The translations under genes were made by a program, and so were the position numbers. Source: Tellurirhabdus bombi (GTDB lineage: Bacteria > Bacteroidota > Bacteroidia > Cytophagales > Spirosomataceae). From it: DNA of 64,000 bases. The notes beneath the pieces are model-generated. The model worked only from the letters and a program-made list of their open reading frames with translations. It had not been told where the DNA came from and ran no database searches. The stretch spans positions 1,996,001 through 2,060,000 of the forward strand of contig NZ_CP090557.1 in assembly GCF_021484805.1 (NCBI RefSeq), given 5' to 3'. This document shows positions 28,711 to 37,704 of the stretch, piece by piece. The stretch's first letter is position 1. Each line of letters begins with the position of its first letter.

Positions 28711-28718
28711 TAGTTTTG
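28711..28718 (+). promoter_or_regulatory. -7 element before aroE
   Basis: TAGTTTTG is an exact TAnnTTTG, 25 bp before the aroE start. No good -33 partner is seen. Confidence 0.4.
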
Positions 28719-28743
28719 GCCTGTTTTACCGCCCATTAAAGCT

Positions 28744-29499
28744 ATGAACCGTTACGGACTAATAGGATACCCACTAAGCCATTCATTCTCTAAAAAATAT
28801 TTTGCGGAAAAATTCGAGAAGGAGGGCATTGCTGATAGCTACTACGATCTGTTTGAATTAGAGGACATTCTGACGTTGCCGGAGCTAATTAAATCCGTGC
28901 CTGATCTAAGAGGATTGAACGTAACGATTCCGTACAAACAGGCGGTGATCCCCTTTCTGGATGGTTTGGATGAGCAATCGGCAGCCCGAATCGGTGCGGT
29001 CAATACCATCAAAATTTTTCCAGACGGGCGTAAGATCGGCTATAACACGGATTATTACGGATTCCGGCAGTCACTGGAACGCTGGTTGGGCACTTTAGAA
29101 ATCGGGCCGACCACTTTACAAGCGTTGGTGCTGGGCAATGGCGGGGCGGCCAAAGCCGTTACGACCGCATTAACGGATATGGGCATTCAGCACCGGATTG
29201 TTTCCCGAACGCCATCGGTTGAAAACTTGTCGTACGAGTTTATTACACCCGCCGTTCTGGAAGATTATCGCTTGATTATCAATACCTCGCCTGTCGGTAC
29301 CTACCCGAATGTGGATGCTGCTCCAGAGCTGCCCTACAGTACAATTTCCAACCGGCATTTGCTATACGATCTGGTTTACAATCCGGCAGAAACCTTGTTT
29401 TTGCGCAAAGGCCAGGAGCAGGGGGCCGCAACGCATAACGGCTTGCCAATGCTGGTGTTACAGGCTGAAAAGGCGTGGGAAATCTGGCAGCAGAAATAA
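28744..29499 (+). CDS. aroE: Shikimate dehydrogenase
   Basis: A 251-residue enzyme that reduces 3-dehydroshikimate to shikimate with NADPH in aromatic amino acid synthesis. Substrate-binding SHSFSKK is near residue 14. The catalytic pair is Lys65 (NVTIPYKQAV) and Asp103 (GYNTDYYGF), and the dinucleotide loop is VLGNGGAAKAV (about 122-132). It is slightly shorter than the E. coli enzyme, which is usual in this phylum. It precedes nagA by 12 bp. Confidence 0.96.
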   Translation: MNRYGLIGYPLSHSFSKKYFAEKFEKEGIADSYYDLFELEDILTLPELIKSVPDLRGLNVTIPYKQAVIPFLDGLDEQSAARIGAVNTIKIFPDGRKIGYNTDYYGFRQSLERWLGTLEIGPTTLQALVLGNGGAAKAVTTALTDMGIQHRIVSRTPSVENLSYEFITPAVLEDYRLIINTSPVGTYPNVDAAPELPYSTISNRHLLYDLVYNPAETLFLRKGQEQGAATHNGLPMLVLQAEKAWEIWQQK

Positions 29500-29511
29500 C
29501 TTATAGACAAG

Positions 29512-30645
29512 ATGGCTGAGCTAATTCTGCAAAATGCAACGGTTTTCACGGGCACAGATGTACTAACGAGCGCTTCTATTCGGATCGATAACGGCCTGAT
29601 TCAGGAGGTAGTGAGCGGCTCTCTGTCAGCTAGCAACGCGTTGGATTTGGCGGGACAATGGTTGATTCCTGGTCTGGTTGATTTGCAGGCATACGGCGGC
29701 TCGGAGGTATCGCTCAATGAACAGCCCACCGCCCGAACGGTAGCCCATATTTACGAAACGCATCGAAAAGGGGGCACCACGTCGATCTTACCAACTCTTT
29801 ATTCATCAGACCACGCCACGGCTTTACAGGCTATTGCTGCGGTTCGGGAAGAGCAAAAAAAAGAGCCGTTGGGCGTCCTTGGCCTGCACCTGGAAGGACC
29901 TTATGTGTCGTTAGAAAAGCGGGGGGTACACAGCGCCGCTTACGTACGAGAGTCTGATAGTCAAGAGCTATCGGAATTAATCGAATACGGAAAAGACGTC
30001 ATTCGCCTGCTGACGATTGCGCCTGAATGCTTTACGGAAGAACAGTTACAAATGCTGAAAAAAGGAGGTATACGACTTTCGGCGGGGCACACAAATGCCA
30101 CGTACCAACAGGCAACGGCCGCTTTTGACGGCGAGGTTGCGCTGGCGACGCATCTTTACAACGCCATGCGGGGTTTCGAAAGCCGGGAGCCGGGCGTGGT
30201 CGGGGCGGTTTTCGACCACCCAACGATTCGGGCAAGCATCGTGGCCGATGGTTTTCACAACGATTTTGCGGCGATCCGAATAGCGCACCGCTTACTAAAA
30301 GACCGCCTTTTTTTGATCTCCGACGCGATGTCGGCAGCCCCGCCCCGTCCGCAATTTGTGCACGAAGAACTACAAATCCAGTACGATCGGGGACGGTATG
30401 TGAACCAGGACGGTCGGCTGGCAGGTTCGTCGATTACATTGCTGGAGGCGGTCCAAAATTGCATTCAACGGGTTGGGTTAGAACCAGCGCAGGCGTTTCG
30501 AATGGCATCCACCATTCCGGCGAAAATCATTGGCCTGGGCGATAAAATCGGAAAAATTCAGTCCGGTTATACTGCTAACTTAATCGTTCTGGACAGCGAA
30601 TTAGCCTTGTCGCAAGTGATGGTAAACGGCAGCTTTATCGCCTGA
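29512..30645 (+). CDS. nagA: N-acetylglucosamine-6-phosphate deacetylase
   Basis: The 377-residue amidohydrolase deacetylates GlcNAc-6-phosphate to glucosamine-6-phosphate in amino sugar recycling. Ligands of a single metal are visible: Glu128 (LHLEGPY), His193 (SAGHTNATY) and His214 (ATHLYNAM), with catalytic Asp271 (ISDAMSAA). The first metal motif is PGLVDLQAYGG, lacking the H-x-H pair, as in E. coli NagA. It lies 12 bp after aroE. No nagB is nearby. Confidence 0.95.
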   Translation: MAELILQNATVFTGTDVLTSASIRIDNGLIQEVVSGSLSASNALDLAGQWLIPGLVDLQAYGGSEVSLNEQPTARTVAHIYETHRKGGTTSILPTLYSSDHATALQAIAAVREEQKKEPLGVLGLHLEGPYVSLEKRGVHSAAYVRESDSQELSELIEYGKDVIRLLTIAPECFTEEQLQMLKKGGIRLSAGHTNATYQQATAAFDGEVALATHLYNAMRGFESREPGVVGAVFDHPTIRASIVADGFHNDFAAIRIAHRLLKDRLFLISDAMSAAPPRPQFVHEELQIQYDRGRYVNQDGRLAGSSITLLEAVQNCIQRVGLEPAQAFRMASTIPAKIIGLGDKIGKIQSGYTANLIVLDSELALSQVMVNGSFIA

Positions 30646-30650
30646 AGTTA

Positions 30651-31706
30651 CTAGACAGGTCGGTAAGTTGTCAGCCAGTCGTTGCCGATGCGTTCGTTGC
30701 TTTGCAAGCGCCCACGCAAGGTGGGAGCGGCCAGTCCGTCACCGAGTACTTTCGGGCTTTTAAAAACGCGGGCTTCGTCCCATAACCCCTGGTTGAGCAT
30801 ACTTTCCAGCAGAAACGTACCGCCTTCCACAATCAGCGACTGAATCTTCTGATTATACAAGTCGTCCAGCAGTTGCGGCAGAAAAGGCTCGCTGGCCTTT
30901 AGTGGGATGAATTGCGTGGCGGGTAACGTAAAATCGGCAGGCTGCGGAACATTATCCAAATGATAGACCAGCGTCCGCTGTGAGCCATCGAAAAGGTTCA
31001 ATTCACGGGGAAGCTGCAATGTTTTGTCGATCACCACCCGCACTGGATTGCGCCCCTGCCACAGCCGAACATTTAGTTTGGGATTATCGTACCGCGCCGT
31101 GTTGGTCCCGACCATAATGGCGTCTTCTTCGCTGCGCCACTGATGCACTAGCTGCCGCGAAAGTGCGCCGCTGATGACCAAAGGCTGGTAACTCGACGGC
31201 GCAATAAAGCCATCGGCCGTTTCAGCCCATTTCAGGATAAGGTAAGGCCGTTTTTTTTCGATAAAGGTAAAGAAGCGGCAGTTCAGTTCACGGCCTCGTT
31301 CGGCCAGCACGTTGGTTTGCACGTCAATGCCCGCCGCCCGCAATTTAGCCAGCCCTTTTCCGGCGACGAGCGGATTTGGATCATCATTGCAAACAACGAC
31401 CCGCTTCACCCGTTTTTCAACCAGCAGGTCGGCGCAGGGCGGTGTTTTTCCGAAGTGCGAACAAGGCTCCAGGGTCACGTAAACGGTAGCTTCGGGCAGC
31501 AAGGTTTCGTCGGTTACCGATCGAACGGCGTTCACCTCGGCGTGAGGCTCCCCGTAGCGCTGGTGCCAGCCTTCACCGATAATGACAGGCTTCTGGCCAG
31601 GTTTTTCGTGCACAATAACGCAACCAACCAGCGGGTTAGGACTAACGGTTCCGCGCCCCAAGGTGGCCAATTCGAGGGCGCGAGTCATGTATATGTTATC
31701 GTTCAT
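30651..31706 (-). CDS. ribD: Bifunctional riboflavin deaminase/reductase
   Basis: About 351 residues from the ATG at 31706 (an earlier ATG at 31727 adds 7). It performs the second and third steps of riboflavin synthesis. The N-terminal deaminase has the zinc motif HAEVNAV (about 51-57) and PCSHFGKTPPC (about 76-86). The C-terminal reductase (about 150-350) has LKWAETADGFIA and LIVEGGTFLLESML. Its 3' end is convergent with nagA (5 bp apart), and its 5' end is divergent from prmC, 72 bp apart. Confidence 0.95.
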   Translation of the reverse strand: MNDNIYMTRALELATLGRGTVSPNPLVGCVIVHEKPGQKPVIIGEGWHQRYGEPHAEVNAVRSVTDETLLPEATVYVTLEPCSHFGKTPPCADLLVEKRVKRVVVCNDDPNPLVAGKGLAKLRAAGIDVQTNVLAERGRELNCRFFTFIEKKRPYLILKWAETADGFIAPSSYQPLVISGALSRQLVHQWRSEEDAIMVGTNTARYDNPKLNVRLWQGRNPVRVVIDKTLQLPRELNLFDGSQRTLVYHLDNVPQPADFTLPATQFIPLKASEPFLPQLLDDLYNQKIQSLIVEGGTFLLESMLNQGLWDEARVFKSPKVLGDGLAAPTLRGRLQSNERIGNDWLTTYRPV

Positions 31707-31778
31707 TGGGTAAAAGTCACAAGTCAACTGCCAAAAGTCCGCAAGTTTTTGCAGATTTACACAAAATTAAGCATACGC

Positions 31779-32630
31779 ATGACCACGGCTAAGTCCCTGT
31801 TTGATTCGTTGGTCGGGCAATTGAAAGGATATCGTCCAGAGGAAGCCCGGGCCATCGTATTTTTGTTATTTGAACATTTTCTGCGGTTTCGCCGGACTGA
31901 TGTTGTTGCCAATAAGCCGGTACCAGCCACGCAACCCGATTGGGATGACCTGATTCTGCGGTTGAACAATCAGGAACCCGTACAGCACCTAATCGGAACA
32001 ACGGAGTTTTGTGGTCTGGAGTTTCAGGTATCGCCCGCCGTACTGATTCCGCGCCCGGAAACCGAAGAACTCATTCGCCTTATTGTTCGGGATTATGCTG
32101 AGGCACCCGCTCCGCTGAATATCATCGACTTAGGGACGGGGAGTGGCTGCATTGCCGTGACGCTGGCTCGGTTCTTACCGCAAGCGTCGGTAGTAGCCTG
32201 GGACTTGTCGGAGGACGCGCTGGAGGTTGCCCGCCAGAATGCGGAACAACTACAGGCCGAAGTGGTTTTTGAAAAACGGGATATCCTGGAAGGAGCTAGC
32301 GACGATCTGAACGAACGCAATCGGTTTGATTGTGTGGTGAGTAACCCGCCGTACGTGACGCATTCGGAAGCCGAGCAAATGGACCAGAACGTGCTGCGGT
32401 ATGAGCCGCATCTGGCCTTATTTGTGGAAGATGTCGATCCTTTGCTTTTCTACAAGGCGGTTGCCGATTTTGGTTGTCAGCACCTGACCGTTGGTGGTGC
32501 CTGCTACGTTGAAATCAACGAGCGGTTCGGGCCGGAAACGCAGGATGTATTTGCCGAGCGAGGTTATCGAAACGTACAGATTTTTAAAGATATTCACGGC
32601 AAAGACCGGTTTGTGAAGGCGTTAATCTAA
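31779..32630 (+). CDS. prmC: Peptide chain release factor N5-glutamine methyltransferase
   Basis: About 283 residues from the ATG at 31779. The frame stays open far upstream, antisense to ribD, but that part is spurious. It methylates the GGQ glutamine of release factors. Family marks are VLIPRPETEELI, IDLGTGSGCIAVTLA (SAM-binding) and SNPPYV with Asn189-Pro-Pro-Tyr192 of the catalytic NPPY. It lies 9 bp before a MoxR ATPase gene. Confidence 0.95.
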   Translation: MTTAKSLFDSLVGQLKGYRPEEARAIVFLLFEHFLRFRRTDVVANKPVPATQPDWDDLILRLNNQEPVQHLIGTTEFCGLEFQVSPAVLIPRPETEELIRLIVRDYAEAPAPLNIIDLGTGSGCIAVTLARFLPQASVVAWDLSEDALEVARQNAEQLQAEVVFEKRDILEGASDDLNERNRFDCVVSNPPYVTHSEAEQMDQNVLRYEPHLALFVEDVDPLLFYKAVADFGCQHLTVGGACYVEINERFGPETQDVFAERGYRNVQIFKDIHGKDRFVKALI

Positions 32631-32639
32631 ACGAGGTGA

Positions 32640-33611
32640 ATGACCACTAATTTCACGTATCATACCAAAATCCGCCGCGTATTCGATGAGATGGGCAAGG
32701 TGGTTGTCGGACAGCATGATCTGCTCAGTCGGCTGCTCATTGGCTTGTTCACGGGCGGACATATTTTGCTGGAAGGCGTACCGGGCCTTGCTAAGACATT
32801 AACAATCAGCACCCTGTCGAAGGCGTTGCAGCTTGACTTTCAGCGCATTCAGTTTACGCCCGACCTGCTGCCTGCCGACTTAGTAGGAACGATGATTTTC
32901 AACCAGAAATCGGGTGATTTTGAGGTAAAACAAGGCCCCATCTTTGCCAACCTGATTCTGGCCGATGAGGTCAACCGCTCGCCTGCCAAGGTGCAATCGG
33001 CCCTGCTGGAAGCGATGCAGGAAAAGCAGGTGACCATTGGCGAAGAGACGTTTGTACTGGATAAGCCTTTTTTGGTGCTGGCAACGCAAAACCCGGTCGA
33101 GCAGGAGGGAACTTATCCTTTGCCCGAAGCCCAGGTTGACCGCTTCATGATGAAGGTTTTCGTTGGTTATTTATCGAAAGAAGACGAGCTGGAAGTGATG
33201 CGGCGGATGGCCAACATGAACTTCGATTATGAAGTGCAACCGGTTCTGGACAAGGACGACATTTTTGGGATTCGCGACGAAATCAATAAAATCACCATTT
33301 CCGAAACGCTCGAACGGTACATTATTGAGCTGGTTTTTGCCACGCGCCGCCCGCTCGATTATGCGCTCCGTGACGAAGCCCGCTACATTCAGTACGGTGT
33401 ATCACCCCGTGCCAGCATTCACCTGAACCGTGCCGCCAAAGCCCTTGCATACTTCGACCAGCGCGATTATGTGCTGCCCGAAGATATCAAGGAAGTGGCC
33501 CTGGATGTGTTTAATCACCGCATTCACCTCAACTACGAAGCCGAAGCCGACGGCGTAACGACTTCGCAGATTGTGGATTCAATTTTGCGTAAAGTCGCTA
33601 TCGGGCGATAA
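32640..33611 (+). CDS. MoxR-family AAA+ ATPase
   Basis: A 323-residue MoxR ATPase with Walker A GVPGLAKT (46-53), Walker B LILADEVNRSP (about 105-115), sensor 1 LATQNPVEQEGTYPLPEAQ, and the MoxR tail. Such ATPases act as chaperones with VWA-domain or DUF58 partners in metal-cofactor insertion or envelope stress. The usual DUF58 and Bat genes are absent here: the next gene is a convergent iclR. It is therefore an isolated member that shares a transcript with prmC. Confidence 0.93.
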   Translation: MTTNFTYHTKIRRVFDEMGKVVVGQHDLLSRLLIGLFTGGHILLEGVPGLAKTLTISTLSKALQLDFQRIQFTPDLLPADLVGTMIFNQKSGDFEVKQGPIFANLILADEVNRSPAKVQSALLEAMQEKQVTIGEETFVLDKPFLVLATQNPVEQEGTYPLPEAQVDRFMMKVFVGYLSKEDELEVMRRMANMNFDYEVQPVLDKDDIFGIRDEINKITISETLERYIIELVFATRRPLDYALRDEARYIQYGVSPRASIHLNRAAKALAYFDQRDYVLPEDIKEVALDVFNHRIHLNYEAEADGVTTSQIVDSILRKVAIGR

Positions 33612-33621
33612 GACATCCGGT

Positions 33622-34356
33622 TTATTTCAGTCGCTGGTTGATGGTATCCGCCGTTTGCATCAGCACCTGCAGCACATTAGGTGCCGTGCTGCTTTCGTGC
33701 CGGTACGACGGCATGTAAACGCTCAAACTGGCCACCACTTCGCCGTAGCGTCGAATGGCTGCGGCATAGCCCACAAAATGTCGGACACTTTCCTGAAAGG
33801 CGTACCCACGCGAACGTATTACGTTGATTTCGTGCATAAAAGCTTGCAAATACGTAGCTTCCGGCCAAATTTCGGCAGGCGGCAGACCGTATCGCGCAAC
33901 AAACCGTTCCAACTCCGTATCACTCATCATCGCAACCAGCAACCGACCCGAAGCCGAATCATAAACGTGCTTTTCGGGGGCGGCCTGCACCTGTAGGTAC
34001 TGATCGCAGGATTCCCGATGAATCAAAATTCGCTGGTCGCCGTTGAGTACAGCCAGCAAGCAGCTTTCATTAATTTCTTGCGTCAGGCGCGCCATCTCCG
34101 GCTGGGCAGCCTCTACAATATCCTTTCGATAAGAGGTGTTGCCCGTGAGCAGATACGCCTTTGCCCCCAGACAATAGCCCTTCTTAGTGCCTACCTGATC
34201 TAGATACCGCCGGGCAACCATCGTCTTCATGATGTTGGCGCACGTACCGTGATTCAAGCCCATCGCATCCGCTACTTCTCCCAAAGTCTTGGGCCGAGTT
34301 GGGTCTGTCGCCACATATTCTAGTATATCGAAAGCCCGATTTATAACCTGAATCAT
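33622..34356 (-). CDS. IclR-family transcriptional regulator, divergent from the PUL
   Basis: A 244-residue regulator. The N-terminal winged helix (about 1-70) contains RPKTLGEVADAMGLNHGTCANIMKT, and the C-terminal IclR effector domain (about 75-244) includes the small-molecule site region. IclR members such as KdgR control uronate and sugar-acid catabolism. It is divergent from susC (252 bp). An 18-bp motif occurs both just upstream of its start and just before susC, so it is the likely local regulator. IclR control of a SusCD locus is unusual. Confidence 0.92.
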   Translation of the reverse strand: MIQVINRAFDILEYVATDPTRPKTLGEVADAMGLNHGTCANIMKTMVARRYLDQVGTKKGYCLGAKAYLLTGNTSYRKDIVEAAQPEMARLTQEINESCLLAVLNGDQRILIHRESCDQYLQVQAAPEKHVYDSASGRLLVAMMSDTELERFVARYGLPPAEIWPEATYLQAFMHEINVIRSRGYAFQESVRHFVGYAAAIRRYGEVVASLSVYMPSYRHESSTAPNVLQVLMQTADTINQRLK

Positions 34357-34364
34357 AGAGTAAA

Positions 34365-34382
34365 TTTTGTAATGTAAAATTC
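34365..34382. promoter_or_regulatory. Operator-like motif copy 1 near iclR
   Basis: TTTTGTAATGTAAAATTC lies 9-26 bp before the iclR start codon and contains an AATTTT-N7-AAAATT inverted repeat when one flanking base pair is added. It matches copy 2 at 14 of 18 positions. Confidence 0.4.
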
Positions 34383-34527
34383 AATAATTTTATATAAAAC
34401 AAAAATTAAAATATTTTCTGGCAAAAACTTCAATAATCAATCATTTGAAAAACAGGCTTTTAACTATATATAATAGTTTTTAATTTAATTTATTTTATAG
34501 AAAATAGAAAAATAATGATGAGAATCT

Positions 34528-34558
34528 TTTGTAGTCATAATATCATACTATAAAATTG
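34528..34558 (+). promoter_or_regulatory. Promoter of PUL susC
   Basis: TTTG at 34528-34531, a 19-bp spacer, then TAAAATTG at 34551-34558 (one mismatch to TAnnTTTG). The start codon is 50 bp downstream. Confidence 0.55.
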
Positions 34559-34576
34559 TATCAATAATGAATTTCA

Positions 34577-34594
34577 TTTTACAATGTTGAATTC
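34577..34594. promoter_or_regulatory. Operator-like motif copy 2 before susC
   Basis: TTTTACAATGTTGAATTC, same orientation as copy 1 with 14 of 18 identical bases. It lies downstream of the predicted start site and 14 bp before the susC ATG, a place where a bound repressor could block elongation. Confidence 0.4.
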
Positions 34595-34608
34595 ATCTTC
34601 CTAAACCC

Positions 34609-37608
34609 ATGACAACTACCTTTTACCGATGGATTTATTTGCTTGGCATACTCCTGCTGACGGTGGGAGAATTGCACGCGCAGACGGTAACCATAACCGG
34701 CAAGGTTACCGCCAAAGAGGACAATGAGCCACTTCCCGGTGTAAACGTTTCGGTGGATGGCACAACAACAGGAACAGTAACCGCAGCCGATGGAACCTAC
34801 CAGCTAAACGTGCCCAGAACCAAGGCAACGCTTGTTTTCTCATCGATTGGGTACATCTCGGACCGGATTCCGCTCAATGGGCAAACGCAACTGAATGTTA
34901 GTCTGGCCGCCGATGTCAAATCATTGAGTGAGGTGGTCGTGGTCGGCTACGGCACCGTTAAGAAGAGCGACCTGACGGGTTCATTGGCGCAGGTGAAAGC
35001 GAAAGAAATTAACGCTTTCCCGGCAACGAACGTGCTTCAGGCCCTGTCTGGGCGAGCGCCGGGCGTGCAGGTTATTCAAAACAGCGGTGCACCGGGCGGC
35101 GGGGTCAGCGTCCGCATTCGGGGAACGAACTCCATTCAGGGAAGTAACGAGCCTCTGTACGTGGTCGATGGCTTTCCCTATTCATCGGGCACGAACCCAA
35201 CCGTGCTGAATAACAGTGATATCGAGTCCATCGAGATTCTGAAAGATGCCTCAGCAACGGCTATTTACGGGTCACGAGGAGCCAACGGCGTAGTATTGAT
35301 TACCACCAAACGAGGCAAGGCGGGCAAAACAATCGTCGATCTAGAAACCAGTTATAGCCTCCAGACGCTACGCAAAAAACTCGACCTGATGAACGGACGT
35401 GAGTACGCCACGTTTTACAACGAACAGGCGGCGAACGATGGGCTGGCTCCTCGGTTTACGCCCGACGAAATTGCCCAGATTGGTGATGGTTTCGACTGGC
35501 AGGAGGTCATCTTTCAGCGCGCGCCCATGCAAAACCACAACCTGACCGTTAGCGGTGGGACGGAGAAAACGCAGTTTTCGGTAGCAGGAAGTATTTTTAA
35601 GCAGACCGGTATCGTCATTGGCAGTGATTATGACCGCTATTCGCTTCGGGCCAACATTAACCACGATATTAGCAAGAAATTCAGTTTGAGTTATGGTGCG
35701 ACCCTCACCCGACCTTCGTCCAACCGACGCAATTCCGGCGGGGGCAATCGGGGTGGCTCCATGATTTCGTCGGTTCTTTCCGCACCGCCAACCCTAACGC
35801 CTTACAACGAAGACGGAACCTACCGGAATCTGGCAACGGCCTATGCCTGGGGTTCGAACGTCCTGACCAATCCCCTGAACTACATCAATGAGCAGACCGA
35901 CCGGATTTTGGTCAACAAGGTGCTGGCCAACAGTGCGCTAACGTTCAAGCCAATTCCGGAGCTAGCCATTCGGGTGTTCGGTGGGGTTGAAACCAGCGAC
36001 GAACGAACGGATTCGTACACCACGCTGAATTTTATCAACTCCCAGGGAAGTGCCAGCGTGAACACCAGCCAGTTTATTAGTCTGCTCAACGAGAATACCA
36101 TTACCTACACCAAAACGTTTCGGCAACACCATAACCTATCGGCGCTGGTCGGATTTACGTACCAGGATTTTGTAAATACAAGCCTGAGCGGTTCCGGGAA
36201 CGGGTTTTTGAGCGATGCAACCGACACCTATAACCTGGGGTCGGCCAACGTGCCGGGCATTCCGGGATCTGGGTATTCAAAATCCACGCTAGTGTCTTAC
36301 CTGAGCCGCCTGAATTACGGCTATAAAGGAAAATACCTGGCCACTTTGAGTTTCCGGGGCGACGGTTCTTCGCGGTATAGTGAGGGCAGCAAATGGGGTT
36401 ATTTCCCATCGGGCGCTTTAGCCTGGCGTGTTTCGGAGGAAGATTTCCTGAAAAATGTTTCGTTTTTGTCCGATTTGAAATTCCGCGCGGGTTGGGGCTT
36501 AACCGGTAGCCAGGCCATTGGTGCCTACGCCACGCTGAATCAGTTGAGTTCTGGAAAAACGGTTTTTGGCGATGGAATTTTCACCACGTATGCGCCCGGA
36601 ACGCGCTTGCCGGGCAACCTGAAATGGGAAACCACAGCCCAAACGGATGTCGGTATTGACGCGGCTTTCATGAGCAACCGGATTCGGGTGACGGCGGATT
36701 ATTACGTAAAAAATACCCGCGATTTGCTCAACACCGTCTCGCTGCCGTCTTCGCTGGGCTTTACCAGCACCATTCAAAATGTGGGTTCCATCCAGAACAA
36801 GGGCTTTGAATTTTCGGTCGATGCGAATATTCTGAACGGGACTTTCAAATGGGACGCGTCGGCCAATTTCTCGGTCAACCGCAACAAGGTGGTGAAGTTA
36901 TACGGCGGGCGGGATGTGCTGGGTTCGGCCATCAACATTACGGTGGTTAACGATGTAATCAATATCCTGCGCGAAGGCCAGCCACTGGGTTCTTTCTACG
37001 GATATCGGGAAAAAGGCTACGACGAAAAAGGGAAAATTCAGTACGTAGACGTGAATAACGACGGCCTGATCAACCAGAACGATAAGCAGATTATCGGCAA
37101 TCCCAACCCGGATTTTATCTACGGCTTCAATTCGACCATGTCGTACAAGAATTTCGAGCTAACGCTTTTTTTCCAGGGCTCGAAAGGCAACGACATTTTC
37201 AACCTGAGTGCGGTGAACCAGACGCTCGACTACGGATTTGGCCTGAATATGCCGCGGGAAGTCTACGAAAACCACTGGACGCCTACCAACACCAACGCTA
37301 AATATCCGGTCATCAGCCGCACGACCGCCACGTTTATCTCCGACCGTTTTGTGGAAGACGGATCTTACCTGCGGCTGCGTAACATCCAACTGGCCTACAG
37401 CGTGCCCTTCCAGAAATGGGGCGTTTCATGGATTCGGAATGCGCAGGTTTACGTCAGCGGCCAGAACCTGCTAACCCTGACCAAGTATTCGTGGTGGGAT
37501 CCCGAAATCAATTCCTACGGCGGGACCAACTCCATCAATCAGGGCATCGATCACTACAGCTACCCAACGGCAAAGACGGTCACATTTGGCCTGCGAGCCG
37601 GATTCTAA
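34609..37608 (+). CDS. SusC/RagA-family TonB-dependent transporter of the PUL
   Basis: A 999-residue outer-membrane receptor. A Sec leader ends at about residue 24 (LHAQ). A carboxypeptidase-regulatory-like domain follows (about 27-110, ITGKVTAKEDNEPLPGVNVS), then the linker EVVVVGYGTVKKSDLTGSL, a plug (LYVVDGFPYS, IEILKDASATAIYGSRGANG) and a barrel. It imports oligosaccharide delivered by the SusD encoded next. It is the first gene of the locus with a promoter at 34528, under likely IclR control. Confidence 0.95.
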   Translation: MTTTFYRWIYLLGILLLTVGELHAQTVTITGKVTAKEDNEPLPGVNVSVDGTTTGTVTAADGTYQLNVPRTKATLVFSSIGYISDRIPLNGQTQLNVSLAADVKSLSEVVVVGYGTVKKSDLTGSLAQVKAKEINAFPATNVLQALSGRAPGVQVIQNSGAPGGGVSVRIRGTNSIQGSNEPLYVVDGFPYSSGTNPTVLNNSDIESIEILKDASATAIYGSRGANGVVLITTKRGKAGKTIVDLETSYSLQTLRKKLDLMNGREYATFYNEQAANDGLAPRFTPDEIAQIGDGFDWQEVIFQRAPMQNHNLTVSGGTEKTQFSVAGSIFKQTGIVIGSDYDRYSLRANINHDISKKFSLSYGATLTRPSSNRRNSGGGNRGGSMISSVLSAPPTLTPYNEDGTYRNLATAYAWGSNVLTNPLNYINEQTDRILVNKVLANSALTFKPIPELAIRVFGGVETSDERTDSYTTLNFINSQGSASVNTSQFISLLNENTITYTKTFRQHHNLSALVGFTYQDFVNTSLSGSGNGFLSDATDTYNLGSANVPGIPGSGYSKSTLVSYLSRLNYGYKGKYLATLSFRGDGSSRYSEGSKWGYFPSGALAWRVSEEDFLKNVSFLSDLKFRAGWGLTGSQAIGAYATLNQLSSGKTVFGDGIFTTYAPGTRLPGNLKWETTAQTDVGIDAAFMSNRIRVTADYYVKNTRDLLNTVSLPSSLGFTSTIQNVGSIQNKGFEFSVDANILNGTFKWDASANFSVNRNKVVKLYGGRDVLGSAINITVVNDVINILREGQPLGSFYGYREKGYDEKGKIQYVDVNNDGLINQNDKQIIGNPNPDFIYGFNSTMSYKNFELTLFFQGSKGNDIFNLSAVNQTLDYGFGLNMPREVYENHWTPTNTNAKYPVISRTTATFISDRFVEDGSYLRLRNIQLAYSVPFQKWGVSWIRNAQVYVSGQNLLTLTKYSWWDPEINSYGGTNSINQGIDHYSYPTAKTVTFGLRAGF

Positions 37609-37616
37609 CCACCAGT

Positions 37617-37695
37617 GAGCGAAAGAGTAAAAGGGTGAAATAGCGAAAGCTTGCAATTCATTCAACCGCTCTTTTACGCTTCCGCTCTTTCACTC
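37617..37695. repeat. Imperfect inverted repeat of degenerate octamers between susC and susD
   Basis: Left arm 37617-37645 and right arm 37667-37695 match in inverted orientation at 22 of 29 positions. Each arm is built of purine-rich 8-bp units of the type GCGAAAGA, GTAAAAGG, GTGAAATA. In mRNA the arms could fold into a long stem just before the susD start codon. Confidence 0.6.
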
Positions 37696-37704
37696 TTTAA
37701 GCAC

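Noticed and set aside
31317-31778. Upstream extension of prmC
   Set aside because: The added residues are antisense to ribD. The family start is at 31779.
37617-37695. The susC-susD inverted repeat as an insertion-sequence remnant
   Set aside because: The arms are made of degenerate octamers, with no target-site duplication and no transposase nearby.
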